Source of the DNA: Clitopilus passeckerianus
Lineage: Eukaryota > Basidiomycota > Agaricomycetes > Agaricales > Entolomataceae
Direction of reading: 5' to 3'
DNA: 64,000 nt
Assembly: GCA_944990035.1 (NCBI GenBank)
Contig: CALYLX010000155.1
Span: forward strand, 682,001-746,000
Below are positions 36,220 through 47,613 of this stretch, piece after piece. The position numbers were made by a program, and so were the translations under genes. The number at the start of each line of letters is the position of its first letter. Within the stretch, counting starts at the first letter, position 1. The notes beneath the pieces are model-generated. The model did not search any database and was not told where the DNA came from. It saw only the letters and a list, made by a program, of their open reading frames with translations.

Positions 36220-38705
36220 TTATATATCTGGAGCTCGTTCACCCCCTGCCTCCTCCAGGAACTTCGCAATGTGTGGGTATCCCATGTGAATGGCAAGGTC
36301 GAGAGCGGTCGAATGCTTGTGGGGTCCCCGCCAATGGACAACTGTTTTCGCGTTGACATGTATATCCGTACAGCGTTCCAAGAGGATTTTGACGCATTCA
36401 ACGTGCCCTTCGTATGATGCGTAATGTAATGGGGTCCACCCAAATCCGTCCTGGTAGGGACCAAGAGGTGATGCACGCATGCGGAGTCGGGAGGAGGGGT
36501 GAACTGTCCCTGTATCCAAGTATACAAGCGGAGAGGCGAGGAGTAGCTTGACAATTTCGTTTCTACCCGCGGAGCATGCTATGTGAAGTGTAGATCTGCC
36601 ATATATGTCTCGTGGATTCGCCTGGAGATAGCTCAGAAGTAGTTGGACTACCTCGGCGTAGCCTAAGCCGCATGCCAACATGAGACTGCCCGGCCCTGAT
36701 TCGATAGAAGCACCAGAATCGAGAAGGAACTTTATCAGATTGAGATATCTGCCACGTATGGCGAACTATGGTCAATGGCGCCTCGTCCAGTCTGAAGCAG
36801 GAAATTCACGACCGATGTGTGACCTCCAGAACATGCGTAACCAAATGGAGAAATTCCCCTATCATACGGTTGGTTAAGTTCAATATCTTCCGACTGGTCC
36901 TCGAACCATCGTAGAAGGCCGTGGAGGGCAGCAAAGTGAGCAACGCCACACCGATCAAAGTTCGAACTGAAGAGGGATACAGGAAGAGATTTTCTTGAAA
37001 CCAAAAGGGAGGGCTGCTGGGAAAGAAAAAGCTGAACACTGCGAGGTATTCTGCCACCATGCAGAAGAGTAGACTGGTAGGTGTGGTGCCCTAAATTTTC
37101 CGTCGCATATTTAATGAAGGCGCAACGAGCCTGTGTGAGTCGAAGGGATATTGTGCCAGATGCCTCCATGGAGTCTAGACCCGAAACACCTCGGTAGATG
37201 GCGCAGACTGTGGCAGCTAGGGTGTGTGGGTCATCGAATGGTTCTTTGCGATGGCTTCTGAAGAAATCGTGAGTCGTGTAATCTGTTTTAACGTTAGCTA
37301 GTGGGTCTCGGGAAAAGTGATTACGACCTACGAATTAGACGGACTCCGGTTTTGTCACTTGCCGTAATCAGCCCACAACACAGAGAGATTAGTATCTTCT
37401 CGTCTGTGAGAGCTTCTGTATCCAGCATACTGGACCCCAGATTGACTGCCAGGGCTGCCAGAAGTTGCGGAGCCTTCAAAGGTCGGGCAGCATAGGTGAC
37501 CCAAAGGATGGCTCGCAAGGCAAGCGAGCTCTCCTCTTCGCTCTGAGCATTGATTCTCAGCAGCGTTAGTTCATACATATCAGCGAGCGTCATTGGTAGC
37601 TCTTCAATCGCTCTGAGTGGGACTGCGACTGTAGTCACGCCTTCTAAGGCAGACACCTGGAGTGCTGATAGAAGAAACCTGGGCGGCGGAGGTCAGTGTC
37701 GTTCTTTAGTATCAAGCGAGCAACGCACATGCCATCTGACTTTCTGAGTATCTTATCAACCACCTCGAGGCGGACTTCTTGTCGATTTCGAAGGAGTAGG
37801 CGAAGTTTTGGCAGACGGTTGATTTCTCCTTCAATAAATGTTTGAAAATCTCTATACGGTGCTCGAATTTGAATGTCTGGTTGAGGTAAAGCTTCAATGC
37901 TCGATGCCCGAGAGGTTAAGAAAAGGGAGCGTCCCAAAGATATCAAAAAAGCCACAAGTTCCTCGCGAACAGAGTCTCGGAGTTCGTCCAGAGCATCCAC
38001 CACAAGAAACACTCTGGGAACTAGAGTTATGGCTGATCGGAGAGCTGTCTCCAGTGCTGGCCGACTCGGCTCAGTCTGTTGCTTAGTACAGGTAGCATAC
38101 AGGGTATCCTGGACTTGCTGTTCCACTTCCCCCAACGCATGCACAAGCTGAAGTAGAAGAGAGGTGAGGACGTCGGATATAGACGGGTTATTGTTGTAAC
38201 GGCAGTAGAAGAAGGCAACCGCCTCACGAGGGCCAGTAACATTGGCTCTCGTTTCAAGGTGACATATAACGAATGAACTAGCAAAAGAGTCACGGTGGTG
38301 AGCCGAGAGGTGCGGTTCAGAAGCAAAGGGGCTTACGCAAGGATAGTCTTGCCAGCGCCAGCTACGTCGTCATTAGGTTGGGGGAAATCGTAGCTAATAA
38401 GTCATGGGAACTCACGAATACCGACTCCCCAAAAGGTATCAGAGTGCTGAGATATCCAATCCTCGAACTTCTGTTCTTCAAGAATCCAAAGACAGGTCAC
38501 AGCCGAAACTTTCTCGTAGGTTTCGTTCTGAATCGCGTACTGATTGACAGATGTGAATTTGAACAACCACTCGCTGACTGGGCGACAAGAGTTGAGCGTG
38601 TTTACGGGGTAGGACGCAAGTGATCTTACCTTTTGAAGAACTTGGTGCATTTACAGTGGTGTTGAAGGTGTTCGAATGAGTGGACCTGGCGATTGCATTC
38701 ATCAT
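36220..38705 (-). CDS. NACHT-ankyrin STAND protein (NLR-like), frame defect near 36766
   Basis: From the ATG at 38705 a short N-terminal part leads to the NTPase: Walker A GIPGAGKT is assembled across an intron (about 38335-38420) and Walker B is VFLVVDALDEL (about 38000). A winged-helix-like region follows (ARPLKAPQLLAALAV), then linker and ankyrin repeats, best seen in GRSTLHIACSAGRNEIVKLLL and GWTPLHYASYEGHVECVKILL (36600-36370). Such proteins work as ATP-driven molecular switches in fungal non-self recognition and programmed cell death. At about 36766 the ankyrin frame jumps by one base: the upstream frame stops at 36735, while the repeat continues in the next frame (YLNLIKFLLDSGAS). One missing T would fix it. 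So it is either a recent pseudogene or a base-call error. The start ATG is a choice between two adjacent Met codons. Confidence 0.75.
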
Positions 38706-39403
38706 TGCGGCTGTCCTTCGCTGATCCTTAGAGACGTTGGGCGTAACGGCATCGATAGGGCGACAACAGACGGGGTCCAGTCGGTGGTTGCGCAGATCGC
38801 AAGGACAGAACAGGACCCAGCCTCCAAACAGGTATTGGCGAGTAAGCAAGCCGGAGTGCCGCACAGCATTTGAAGGAGACTGAGAGATTCACAAGCGCCC
38901 AAGAAATGGAATAACGTGACCTCGAACATGGAACAATGGTGGTTAGCGCTCAACTCGACGGGTTGAGTGTACTAAGCTACAATGGGGGCGGCAGAGTCAC
39001 TCTCAAGGACGCGTTGGATGAAAATAACAGCTCCCAGCGCATCATTGATCACGGTCGAATATAGTCAGGAAATTCATCGAGAATAGGCTCACAGTTCGAG
39101 CCCGAAATCGACCGACCTAGCAAAGTTTTTCTACAACGCGATCATTAACCATCAGATGTACATGAAGAACAGTACAAAGTCCATAGCAAGAAGGTAATAT
39201 CCAACAGATGTGATATAACAGTGTCCGAATAAGAGTCCAGGTAGATACCCGAAGATTCCATTACACGAGTAGTATGTGGTATTGCAAGTACGAGGTATTG
39301 GAGGATAGCGTGGCGCGACAGGAAATATAAATGTTCATCGTGAATATTGCAACAAATTCGAGTCCGAGAGGAAGAAAGATGTACGATGAAGTCCAGGGGT
39401 CAT
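38706..39403. other. Intergenic region, no gene seen
   Basis: This holds the upstream region of the STAND gene and the 3' flank of deacetylase 1. No coding is recognised. Confidence 0.35.
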
Positions 39404-40767
39404 TTAGCAAGTCCAGGTAGCCTAGGAAGGAGTCAGCGAACGCAGGAATAGTGCCAATTAGATGACGTACATCGCGAACACCAGGCGTACCGACGCTCTG
39501 GTATGGTGGCAGGCCGCCGACACACTCAGCCACGGTGACGAGGTTATAGCCAGCAGCCTGAAGTTTCTGGATCACGTAGGGAATAACGACCTGACTGGAA
39601 AGAGATAACGAAATCAGTGAGCAGGGTGAGAGAGAAACAGGTCAACGGTCAAGACGTACGCAGTTTGTTCTGTGCAGGGATGATATTAGCATCGCAATGT
39701 CAACGTAGGAAGCAGAATGAACTCACGATAAACCTCATGGTTCAGAGCAAGGATGGTGCTGGGATGCTGAGCGATGATTTGGTCGTAGGCCGCCTTGGTT
39801 TGAGCGGTGGTGGAGCCGGTGGAATCGCCAGAGCTGTACGCAAACAGGTCAGTTAGGCAGGCGTCAGGGGTCAGGGGTATATGAACGTACTCGAAGTCCC
39901 AGATGACCATATCCTGGTGGCGAAGATCGGAAACAGACTTAACAAGTTCATTGTACTCGCCATAGGCTGGACGAAGAGGCATATTAGGCTTTAATGTAGC
40001 GCGAAATGAAAGAAGCACATACGAGGTCGCATGAACGCAGGAGTAACGCCAACAATCTTCTGGAATGCCTCTACAAGCCCACATCTCAGAAAGCACGTTT
40101 CGAGTTGAAGGCTGGTAATGACTGACCTTCGACGCGCCAGTACTCGTCATGAACTAGAAGAAAGAATGCCAAGTGTAAGCGCCGAGGGAACCGGCTAGAT
40201 AACGTTGGTGGACCCACTCTGATCCCAGGACAAAGACGAGAGATTTGCATGACTCCATGTGTGGGACGCGATTTGATGACCTTTGTCGTACGCGTACTTC
40301 ACGCGTTTCGCGTTCTCTTCGCTGTAAATACAGCCGTCTGGCAACATTTAGGTCATTGGGTGATCTCGCCCTGGGAGAAGAACAAATACAAACAGTTGTT
40401 GCCATCTAGAAAGGCGTTCCGTTAACGATGAAGACACAAAGGAGTTAGGAGATGGCGTACTGAAGAAGAAGGTTCCTTTGGCACCAGCCGCGACGAGAGC
40501 CTTGCTGATATCGTAACTATCCCGGATGTAAGAGAGAAGTTAGTTGGGCATAATCCGTGGGACACACAGGTAGACATAGGGGCCATCATCCTACGCGAAC
40601 GTGTCAAAAGGCGGGCGGGACAGAACTAGATAATTCGGACGCACGAAGGTCAAAGCGACGGTATTGGGCACCGTACACTTGCTGATCACCTGGAAAGGCG
40701 CACGCTTTCTGGGCAGAGCCGCAGAAAGTGCAGCGAGAGAAAGGGTAAAGACCGTGCTGAAGAGCAT
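39404..40767 (-). CDS. Secreted polysaccharide (chitin) deacetylase, CE4 family, copy 1
   Basis: The precursor is about 250 aa from many small exons. A signal peptide (STVFTLSLAALSAALP) starts at the ATG at 40767. All CE4 motifs are present: TFDDG (motif 1, split by an intron), SHTWSH (motif 2, the two metal-binding His), RPPYG (motif 3, split by an intron at about 40025), WDFDSGD (motif 4) and LALNHE (motif 5). The last exon (39404-39421) adds the family's typical end WTC. CE4 enzymes remove acetyl groups from chitin or related N-acetylglucosamine polymers using a divalent metal, softening or disguising cell wall. It is intact. A paralogue with similar intron places lies at 51455-52635. Confidence 0.88.
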
Positions 40768-41661
40768 TGTTAAAGGAGTGACTGGGGCAAAAGGAGCGAC
40801 AAGGAAAGGAGACGAAAGAGGGTTGGCAGAGAGTTGAAGCCGAAGAAAGTCGACTCAAAAGATCCATCCATTAAAAGCCATGATTAGTAGGGCGCCAAGC
40901 CCCGACAAAGCGAAAAAAATACGAACAAATCTGGGCAGGCAACCTCGATCGTGATGCATACCAGGTTGCCGAATATGACATCGCCAACTTACGACGTACC
41001 ACATGAACATTTCTTTAAATCTTTCCAGTTTTCCTTCCCGTTGTAATACAATTCAAGTGCTAAGGCGAAGCCACGCAGAGGAATAGAAACGCTATATGAC
41101 CTAGGACAAGTCCCGATCCTTCATGACTGAAAGATTGATTGGTGACAATTGCATGCGTTGCCTCAAGTTACGAGGTACCGTGTGGCGATTGGAAAAGAAA
41201 TCATTCCGAACGTTGAACTACCTTCGCCCTGGATGACAGGTCTCCTGTATTGGAACAAGCAAATGCTACTTCGGCCCTCTGGGGGCATAAAGGGTTGACT
41301 AGCAACCCAAGTCCCCGCCTGGTCCGGCAGCTCTCCGGCTGCGCAACTAAACCGCTTTATCAACTCAATTGTTCCAGTTGCTTGCTTCCACTTTGGGAGA
41401 GAAGACAGATGTATGAATTAAGTCTTCCCATGCCTCTTGCTTCCCCGGAAAACGCGCAGTGTGAACAAATTGCGACGTCGAGTCCCAGGAGATGAGGAGG
41501 CGAGGGCGCGGGGTGAAAATAGCCGACGGCACAAACTGTCAAGCCGGGGGAATGGCATCTAATCTGATGGTGAAAGGCACGTGGTACCGAAATTGGCACA
41601 TCAAACTGCACAGCTTTACGTTGCTTCTTTGACAAACACATTCTCCTCATCGTGTCCAACG
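40768..41661. other. Divergent promoter region
   Basis: This lies between deacetylase 1 (minus) and the DHHC gene (plus). No gene is seen; open frames are short. Confidence 0.35.
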
Positions 41662-43200
41662 ATGAGCTGGTGCTCTCGGACGGTGTTCAGATGCTTCAAG
41701 TCCCTCGAGAAACTAGGAGATAGAATAACAGGCGCCGCTGGACCGTACTTCGTCGGTCTTGCCGTAATCCTCCTAACTACCGGCACGGTATGCTTCTGTT
41801 AGTTTCTCGTCTTACCCACTACGCCCTGGCACCCCGTCTCCTTGCTTCGGCCATTTATAATACCATTATGCTAACTTTCTTTATGGTGCCTATAGTCGAC
41901 ATGATTGCTCCGACACTCTCCTACCCACTGCTGACGCTCCCCGTCTGCGTCCTGATCGCCTTCAACCTGATGATGCATTACTACTATGTCATCACCGTCA
42001 GTCCAGGATTCGTCGACGACCCACCTCGCACCCATGGTAAAGGCTTCATGTGGGCACGAAAACGTGCTCAGCAAAGTCTTTTCTCTGGAGGAGTTCGATG
42101 GACCACGCCCGTGAATATTACACGTGCAGAGAAGACACAGTGCAATAAGTGCGGCAAGACGCGGCCAGAGGTAATTCCTCGTCTTCAGCTCCTATTTCAG
42201 CCACTTTCTCACATCAAAAGCTAGAGAGCCCATCATTGCCGTATCTGCAATCGCTGTGTCTTGAAGTACGATCACCACTGTCCCGTGAGTTTCACTTTAC
42301 TCATCCCACCTCCGTGTGCTCATTTTCAATAGTGTGCGTAGACCCAGGATTGCGCAGCAGCAAAAGCAAGCTAACACATTTGCTAATGCTTAGGGATAAA
42401 CCAATGTGTTGGGATTCATAACGAGCGACATTTCGTACTGTTCATGTAAGCGACAGACCTACTTACTATCTTGCTTCAAAGATCACTGACGTATGCCTAC
42501 CTGATAGGGCCTATCTCGTGATTGCCTGCTTCTGCCTTGCCGTTTCGGGCTGGTCCCAACTCTTAGTAGCTCTGGGCATTCCATTCGTGAGTTACCTCCC
42601 TCAGGCTGTCATCCCAGCACTTTCTGATGCTAATCACAGCAACCATGGACGTACCGCATACCAGAAATCGCCTTTATCCTCATCTACATTCTTGCATGTG
42701 TCCTCTGCCTCGCCGTCGGGGTCATGATGTCCTATCATCTTTACACCGTGTCGAACGGGGAAACGACCGTCGAAACACAAGATAACGAGGTCTACATTCG
42801 TAGAGCCAAGTCCCGTGGGGAGGTAAGAACATTTTTGGGTTTTTTCTTGAGTTGTTGACGTTAACCCTCTGTTATCAGACTTTCGTGAACTCATATGATC
42901 TTGGGCAAGTTGTTTTCTATCTGAGTCATAATTCCCTCAAGGCTGACTTGGGATGGCAGACGGCTGAGGAACCTAAAACTATTCTTCAATATCGGAGAGG
43001 GGGGATAGTGCGTACACCAACTCAAACATGAAGTATTTACTGACCATTGGTTGCTCAGCCCCATCTATACCCTATTCTTTCCCTTTCGAATAGAGCCCTA
43101 TACCGATGGCAGGTCATGGGCACGAAGAGAAGGGTACGACCGCCACCATGGCGTACGAAGAGGGGAAGAGCTCACAGACGAAGAGGAAGAGGATGCATAG
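41662..43200 (+). CDS. DHHC-type protein palmitoyltransferase, Pfa3-like
   Basis: Exons at 41662-41797, 41896-42170, 42225-42284, a single base at 42333, 42394-42445, 42508-42586, 42640-42822, 42879-42904, 42960-43007 and 43059-43200 total 1002 nt, or 333 aa. It has four membrane segments, with the zinc-binding cysteine-rich domain between the second and third ([30 protein letters not shown] in two parts). The catalytic Cys is that of DHHC (about 42279). After it, the invariant PWINQCVG can be made only with the one-base exon. NxxDL/LRNLxLFFNIG and PFRIEPYTDG near the end are as in fungal Pfa3-like enzymes, which S-palmitoylate membrane proteins at the vacuole or Golgi. One intron (42905-42959) has a GC donor (GCAAGT). 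The C-terminus is acidic. Confidence 0.87.
42285..42393 (+). other. Candidate single-nucleotide exon flanked by two introns
   Basis: GTGAGT...CAATAG (42285-42332, 48 nt), T (42333), then GTGCGT...GCTTAG (42334-42393, 60 nt, with a GCTAAT branch-like site). Removing the whole 109 bases as one intron gives CCC GGA TAA, an immediate stop after the catalytic DHHC. Including the T gives CCC TGG ATA, the conserved Pro-Trp-Ile. GTGCGT donors are used elsewhere here (27144-27149, deacetylase 1). The alternative is one missing T at the 42393/42394 junction. Confidence 0.55.
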
Positions 43201-43588
43201 AATTTTGGGCTCCTTAAACCGACTCCAACGCCATACTTGATAGGTGTAAGTACTCTCCTACATTTTCCCCTTTAATCCATCCTGTGATGATATTCTGCCG
43301 GGGCCATATGACACTTCGGAGAACGTTCTCGTTTTCGGGGAGCTGCTTGATTTATGACCGGCTTTCATTGGATCTGCAGCTGCAGATCTTTTCTTCCTGA
43401 TTGCGCCCTTGCTGGAATTTGGTGTTCCTACTGCTTCGTCCTACGCTCCATAGCTTCTGGCTGACCACGATTTATATTTCAGGACACTAGATTGCCTCCT
43501 TCAGAAGGCACCTTTTCGGCTGTCCGGATTTCTGGGCATAGAACAACCCAAATCGCATCACATTGTATTACCTATGATCGACTGTTGT
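43201..43588. other. Convergent intergenic region, no gene seen
   Basis: This holds the 3' flanks of the DHHC gene and TPS2. Nothing is recognised. Confidence 0.35.
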
Positions 43589-44712
43589 TTAAAATCTATT
43601 ATAACGCCCACAGAACTTTGACCACTCGCAATTACCGCCCATCAGGTTCTTGCATCCATCCACGATGCTCCTGACAACCCTAAGCTCATCCGGTGTGTTG
43701 GAGTAGTGCTCTGTCATGACCATCGATAGCTCCTCGAAGTCCCTTTCGAGCTGTGGCAAACGCCTTTGACCAATGTCGTCCATGGCCTCCTGTGCACCGA
43801 CCCCATTCTCCTTCATAAGAACAAATACCCCATTGCACATACCGACAAGGGCATTATCGTCATTCTGCGTCCCAAGCACCTGAGCCTGAGCCTGGCGTTC
43901 CATCTCCTCAACAGGATAAGAATACAGATCGTTTGTCAACGCGATATGCATCCCGGTCGTTTTCATGAGTTTGCAGAAAGTCGGGTCCAGCTTCATGCGA
44001 TCAGAAACTTGGACATTTCTTGACCAACACATCATGTAAAAAAACATCCTGGAATGATTCAGCAAGATTACGGATAAGAAATCTCCCGACCCTGACGTAC
44101 CCCCCAGCCTACATCGATCTGGCGATACTGGATATAGCTCTCAAAGTCCCGTGAGGCCTTCAGCCGTCTCTCCTTGTTTGCCGCCACTTCTATCCAATGA
44201 CTCGTATGCTTCAGAATCTCTTGGGCGCCTTGGCCATCCCCATCACCATCGAGTGAAAGAAGACGAGAGCAGATTTGATCCAGAATAAGCTCGAGACGGC
44301 TGGATTTATTGGGCTCGATGGATTGGTTGAGCATTCCAAGCGTCCGAGCTACGACCCCTTTAGCCTGGCGACCGGTACGAATGACTGAGCGTTCAAAACT
44401 AATGGCAGCAACGCTTACCTGTGTGTAAGTCATAGACCCCAGTGCATCATCAAAGAACGCCCAGAAACATGTCAAGAGCGTCAGGACCTCAACTCTGTCT
44501 TCTCGACCTTCAGGCCACACAAAAAATGGGCCCTTCTCGATATCGCTCTGAAGAAACTTGGTCTTCGCCTCTTCGGATGGCCAGATCCAGTTGTCGAGGA
44601 AGTATGCATGGACGCGTCGAGTAATTGGCCCCGCAGCTGGGTGACAGATAGCTCGATAATGAGAGGTAAAGCTCGGCCTTAGCCCAGTCACACGAAGGCG
44701 AGTCTGATCCAT
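43589..44712 (-). CDS. Sesquiterpene-synthase-type class I terpene cyclase (TPS2)
   Basis: Exons 44419-44712, 44101-44364 and about 43589-44052 give about 338 aa. Exon 1 is exactly 98 codons, as in TPS1. The aspartate motif is FDDALG at residues 87-92, lacking the usual third acidic residue. The NSE motif is NDLYSYPVE at 225-233, and the end is WSKFCGRYNRF with the Arg-Tyr pair. The second intron poses a problem: exon 2 ends in phase 0 but exon 3 needs phase 2, the phase seen in TPS1 and TPS3; one base too many in a run of six G (44100-44105) or seven T (44038-44044) would explain it. I start at the ATG at 44712 because the TATA box (44752-44758) sits between it and an upstream in-frame ATG at 44778. 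Substrate class and product are unknown beyond the family. Confidence 0.82.
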
Positions 44713-44751
44713 GAAATCCTTATGTCTAGTCCAAAGGTGGCAGCTATGGGC

Positions 44752-44758
44752 TTTATAC
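44752..44758 (-). promoter_or_regulatory. TATA box of TPS2
   Basis: The minus strand reads GTATAAAG 40 nt before the ATG at 44712. This implies a leader of only about 10-15 nt and rules against the ATG at 44778. Confidence 0.55.
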
Positions 44759-45915
44759 CCCTCCCAGTGGTCGTGCACCCATGCGTACTGTCACCATCAA
44801 GCGAACAGGGATTTCTGGAACCGGCCCACTGGGTTTCAATGTCATGAGCTAGTCAACAACGGGCAATGATTTGTAGTGCGATGGCAGCAAAAATTGTGTA
44901 TCTGACAGGAGGTATTCATATAGCATTCGGAGTAGAAAAGCGATCGCCGTTCTTAGACACCGAATTTGAAACATAATCGCTCAAACCGAATTTCTAATTG
45001 AGAGAAAACAAAAGAATATCAAGGCCACATTGGTTCCCGGCCCCCGCAGCCGATAAATGAGGTTCAGAATCCACGCATATCGCGACGGGCCTTTTCGACG
45101 TGGATCTATAATTGTGGCGGACTCTCTTCCACATCGACGCCTTAGAAACTAGGCGCAGACTCCAACCCCCCGGCTTCTCAATCCTGATGACTTGCTCTCT
45201 CGATCTCAATAATTCTGATATCACTGTAGTGACGTGCATCATCTTGAGGTTCCGTGCAGTGACGTGCAAGTCTGATAGAGTTCCATGTACCCAGATAGTT
45301 TAGCAAAGCACCCAGAATAGCGACGAGACCATGATCCAATGTGTTCTTAGTTGAAGAAGGAGATCAGAGTTACTAACATGAGGCTTCATTTGATACACGA
45401 AGCCTATCACTCTTCAGTATGCCTTGCTCATTGACGGGCTGTACCTGAGGATCCATTCAGTCACGGCGTCAGATTACTCGAGTACGAGATTTTCAACGTA
45501 TATTCACTAAGCAACTGCAGTGTTTTGCATATTTTGCAGTCCATTTTTCAAAGTTGACTGCCAAGCCTTTTCAAACCTGCTAATTTAGTTTTTGCTGTGC
45601 CTGCGACAATTGTTCACCTGACCCCGCCCTCGTAGAGCGGACGACGATGGGGTGACTTTCGGCGGCTATTCGAGCTTGGAAAAGACCTTTTTTGTATAAT
45701 CTGGGGCCCCCAAAGTTCTAAAAGTTCTAAAAACCTTGGAATCAGACATCAATTCAACCAAAGAAAACGGGAATAATATGGATCGAATAGCACGGTGAGA
45801 TTGCACATTTGACACCGGGGCGTGGAACATCTGCCCATTAAAGTGAGCTGATATTAGTTTGGATATAGTAACCTATGCAGCGGTGATAATTTTGAGGTTC
45901 CACAGCGAACATACA

Positions 45916-46516
45916 ACTTGTGGGGAAGGCCAATGCTTCGCATGGCGGTTTACGAGTCTGGAGTTTACTTTATTATGGTGACCTCCTCTACCCGAGTTAT
46001 CTATACTCTGAGATGCAATGAACCACAGCCTACTTGTGATTACTACATGTTCTCAAGTTTCTGTATGACGCGCCTTTAGGGCGCGACATGTTGTCCATAA
46101 GGCTCCGAAACCAACTGGGTGTCCGATAATGTTTGTAAAGGCTAAATTGAAGATGTACATTCGGCATTCATTGTACGAGAAGACAGGTCATTGACAGTGG
46201 TTTAACGTTCAGCGTCAACTTCAGAGGTGTAGTTGAAGCCCAAAGGCGTGGTACGGGCCGTACGGCAGGTATGTACGGCTATGGCCGTAGAGCGTGATGG
46301 CCATGTATGCGGCAGTGATAGTCGAGGAGGGGACCATGTGTTTGTATACCATACATGGGTCTATGACGCAATTTCTGTGGGGCACAAGCCCAAAGAGGCA
46401 ATAGTGCATCAAGCGAACCAATTGCAAAGCGGGGACGTAACCCATCACTGATGCGGACGGTCGCTTAGGACCCTCATAGGAAAAAGGACTCGCTTCCGTA
46501 AACTCCAGACTCGTAA
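45916..46516 (-). repeat. 601-bp repeat, copy B (inverted twin at 6801-7401)
   Basis: It is the reverse complement of copy A with only scattered substitutions, ending GTAAACTCCAGACTCGTAA at 46516. Homology stops at the same bases in both copies and the flanks are unrelated, so it is a mobile unit, not a segmental duplication. No obvious target-site duplication is found. Confidence 0.75.
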
Positions 46517-47613
46517 CAAGCTTTTACTCATAGAGAGTCGAGAGCATGAATCTCACTCATTCTTCGGAAATATATCACTTCATATAAATGTAGGTCTCTG
46601 GAAATCCCATAGTATCCTTTTTCGTACTTATATACCTTTATTGTCTTCTAAAGCAATTACTTGATTTGGTACTTATCCCCGAAATGTCGATAGCAGCAGA
46701 AAGTACTATAATACGTATGCACTACGTATTTGCAGGCTAAAGTACAGCTTTGGAATCTTGATCAACTGGGCATCTCGTACGTGGTATACTCTAGTTAGAA
46801 ACGCTTGGTGGGACCCAAGACGACACGATACATCACGCATTGAACATTAGTCTTGTTTAATTTCTGGTTGCCTTTCTTGGTCCCTGCTACAAGTCCTTCA
46901 GTACTGCTCACATGGGCGTTCGCAAATCTATTCACTGCCTCAAAATGAAGTTGATCTCCACGTGTTCATTCCATATCCACCCCACAGCCAGTATGAAGGC
47001 CTTGTGAGCTCTATTCATCAGAAGGTAGCTACCGTTGTGGGACGACATCTTGGATTATACCACGAGGGAAAGCACCCCTTCCGAACAACGTCTTCATTTG
47101 CGGCGTTTGGACATCCGGAATGACTTGGAAAGGCTGGGTAGTTGTCGGCCACGGATCTTCTACGTTCAAGACTGGAGCATTCACAATGGCTTCTAATGTT
47201 TCATTCCAGCGGCTCTTTTTCGTCAACTATCACCCATGCTTCCAGCTCGCATTGGTTGCAACGACAGGGATGACCATGCTCCCCTTCAGGCTGTTATTTA
47301 CGTCATATGGGGACTGACTGTGGTATTTCTTCCAGACTCTGGTACGTGCTACTTCTGAACCGAAATGAAGAACCGAAATGAAGGTGAGGCGTCATATTTT
47401 GACAGTCAGAATGGCCGCAGCCAGCCAAATATACCAACCAAACAAGGTCTCGAGACATATTTATAACGGCAGCTAAATGACCGTCTTCCTTAACTCGATC
47501 CTCCAATCGATTCTTTCAACTCAGCTCTTCTGTCCAATATCTCTCTAAACTAAGAAAGTTCGTCCTCTGTCCTCGTTCTTGCTATATCCAAATCCTGACT
47601 CCTTTTGAACAGC

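Larger units (their letters stand above)
44713..47613. other. Intergenic stretch with repeat copy B
   Basis: Apart from the TPS2 promoter and the 601-bp repeat at 45916-46516, I see only short frames without features. Confidence 0.35.

Noticed and set aside
41789..41803. GTATGC...GTTAG as the first intron of the DHHC gene
   Set aside because: Only 15 nt, too short. Using GTTAGT at 41798 with the acceptor at 41895 gives the conserved FFDMIAPTLSYPLL in frame.
44713..44778. Upstream in-frame ATG of TPS2 at 44778
   Set aside because: The TATA box lies between it and the ATG at 44712, and the chosen start makes exon 1 the same length as in TPS1.
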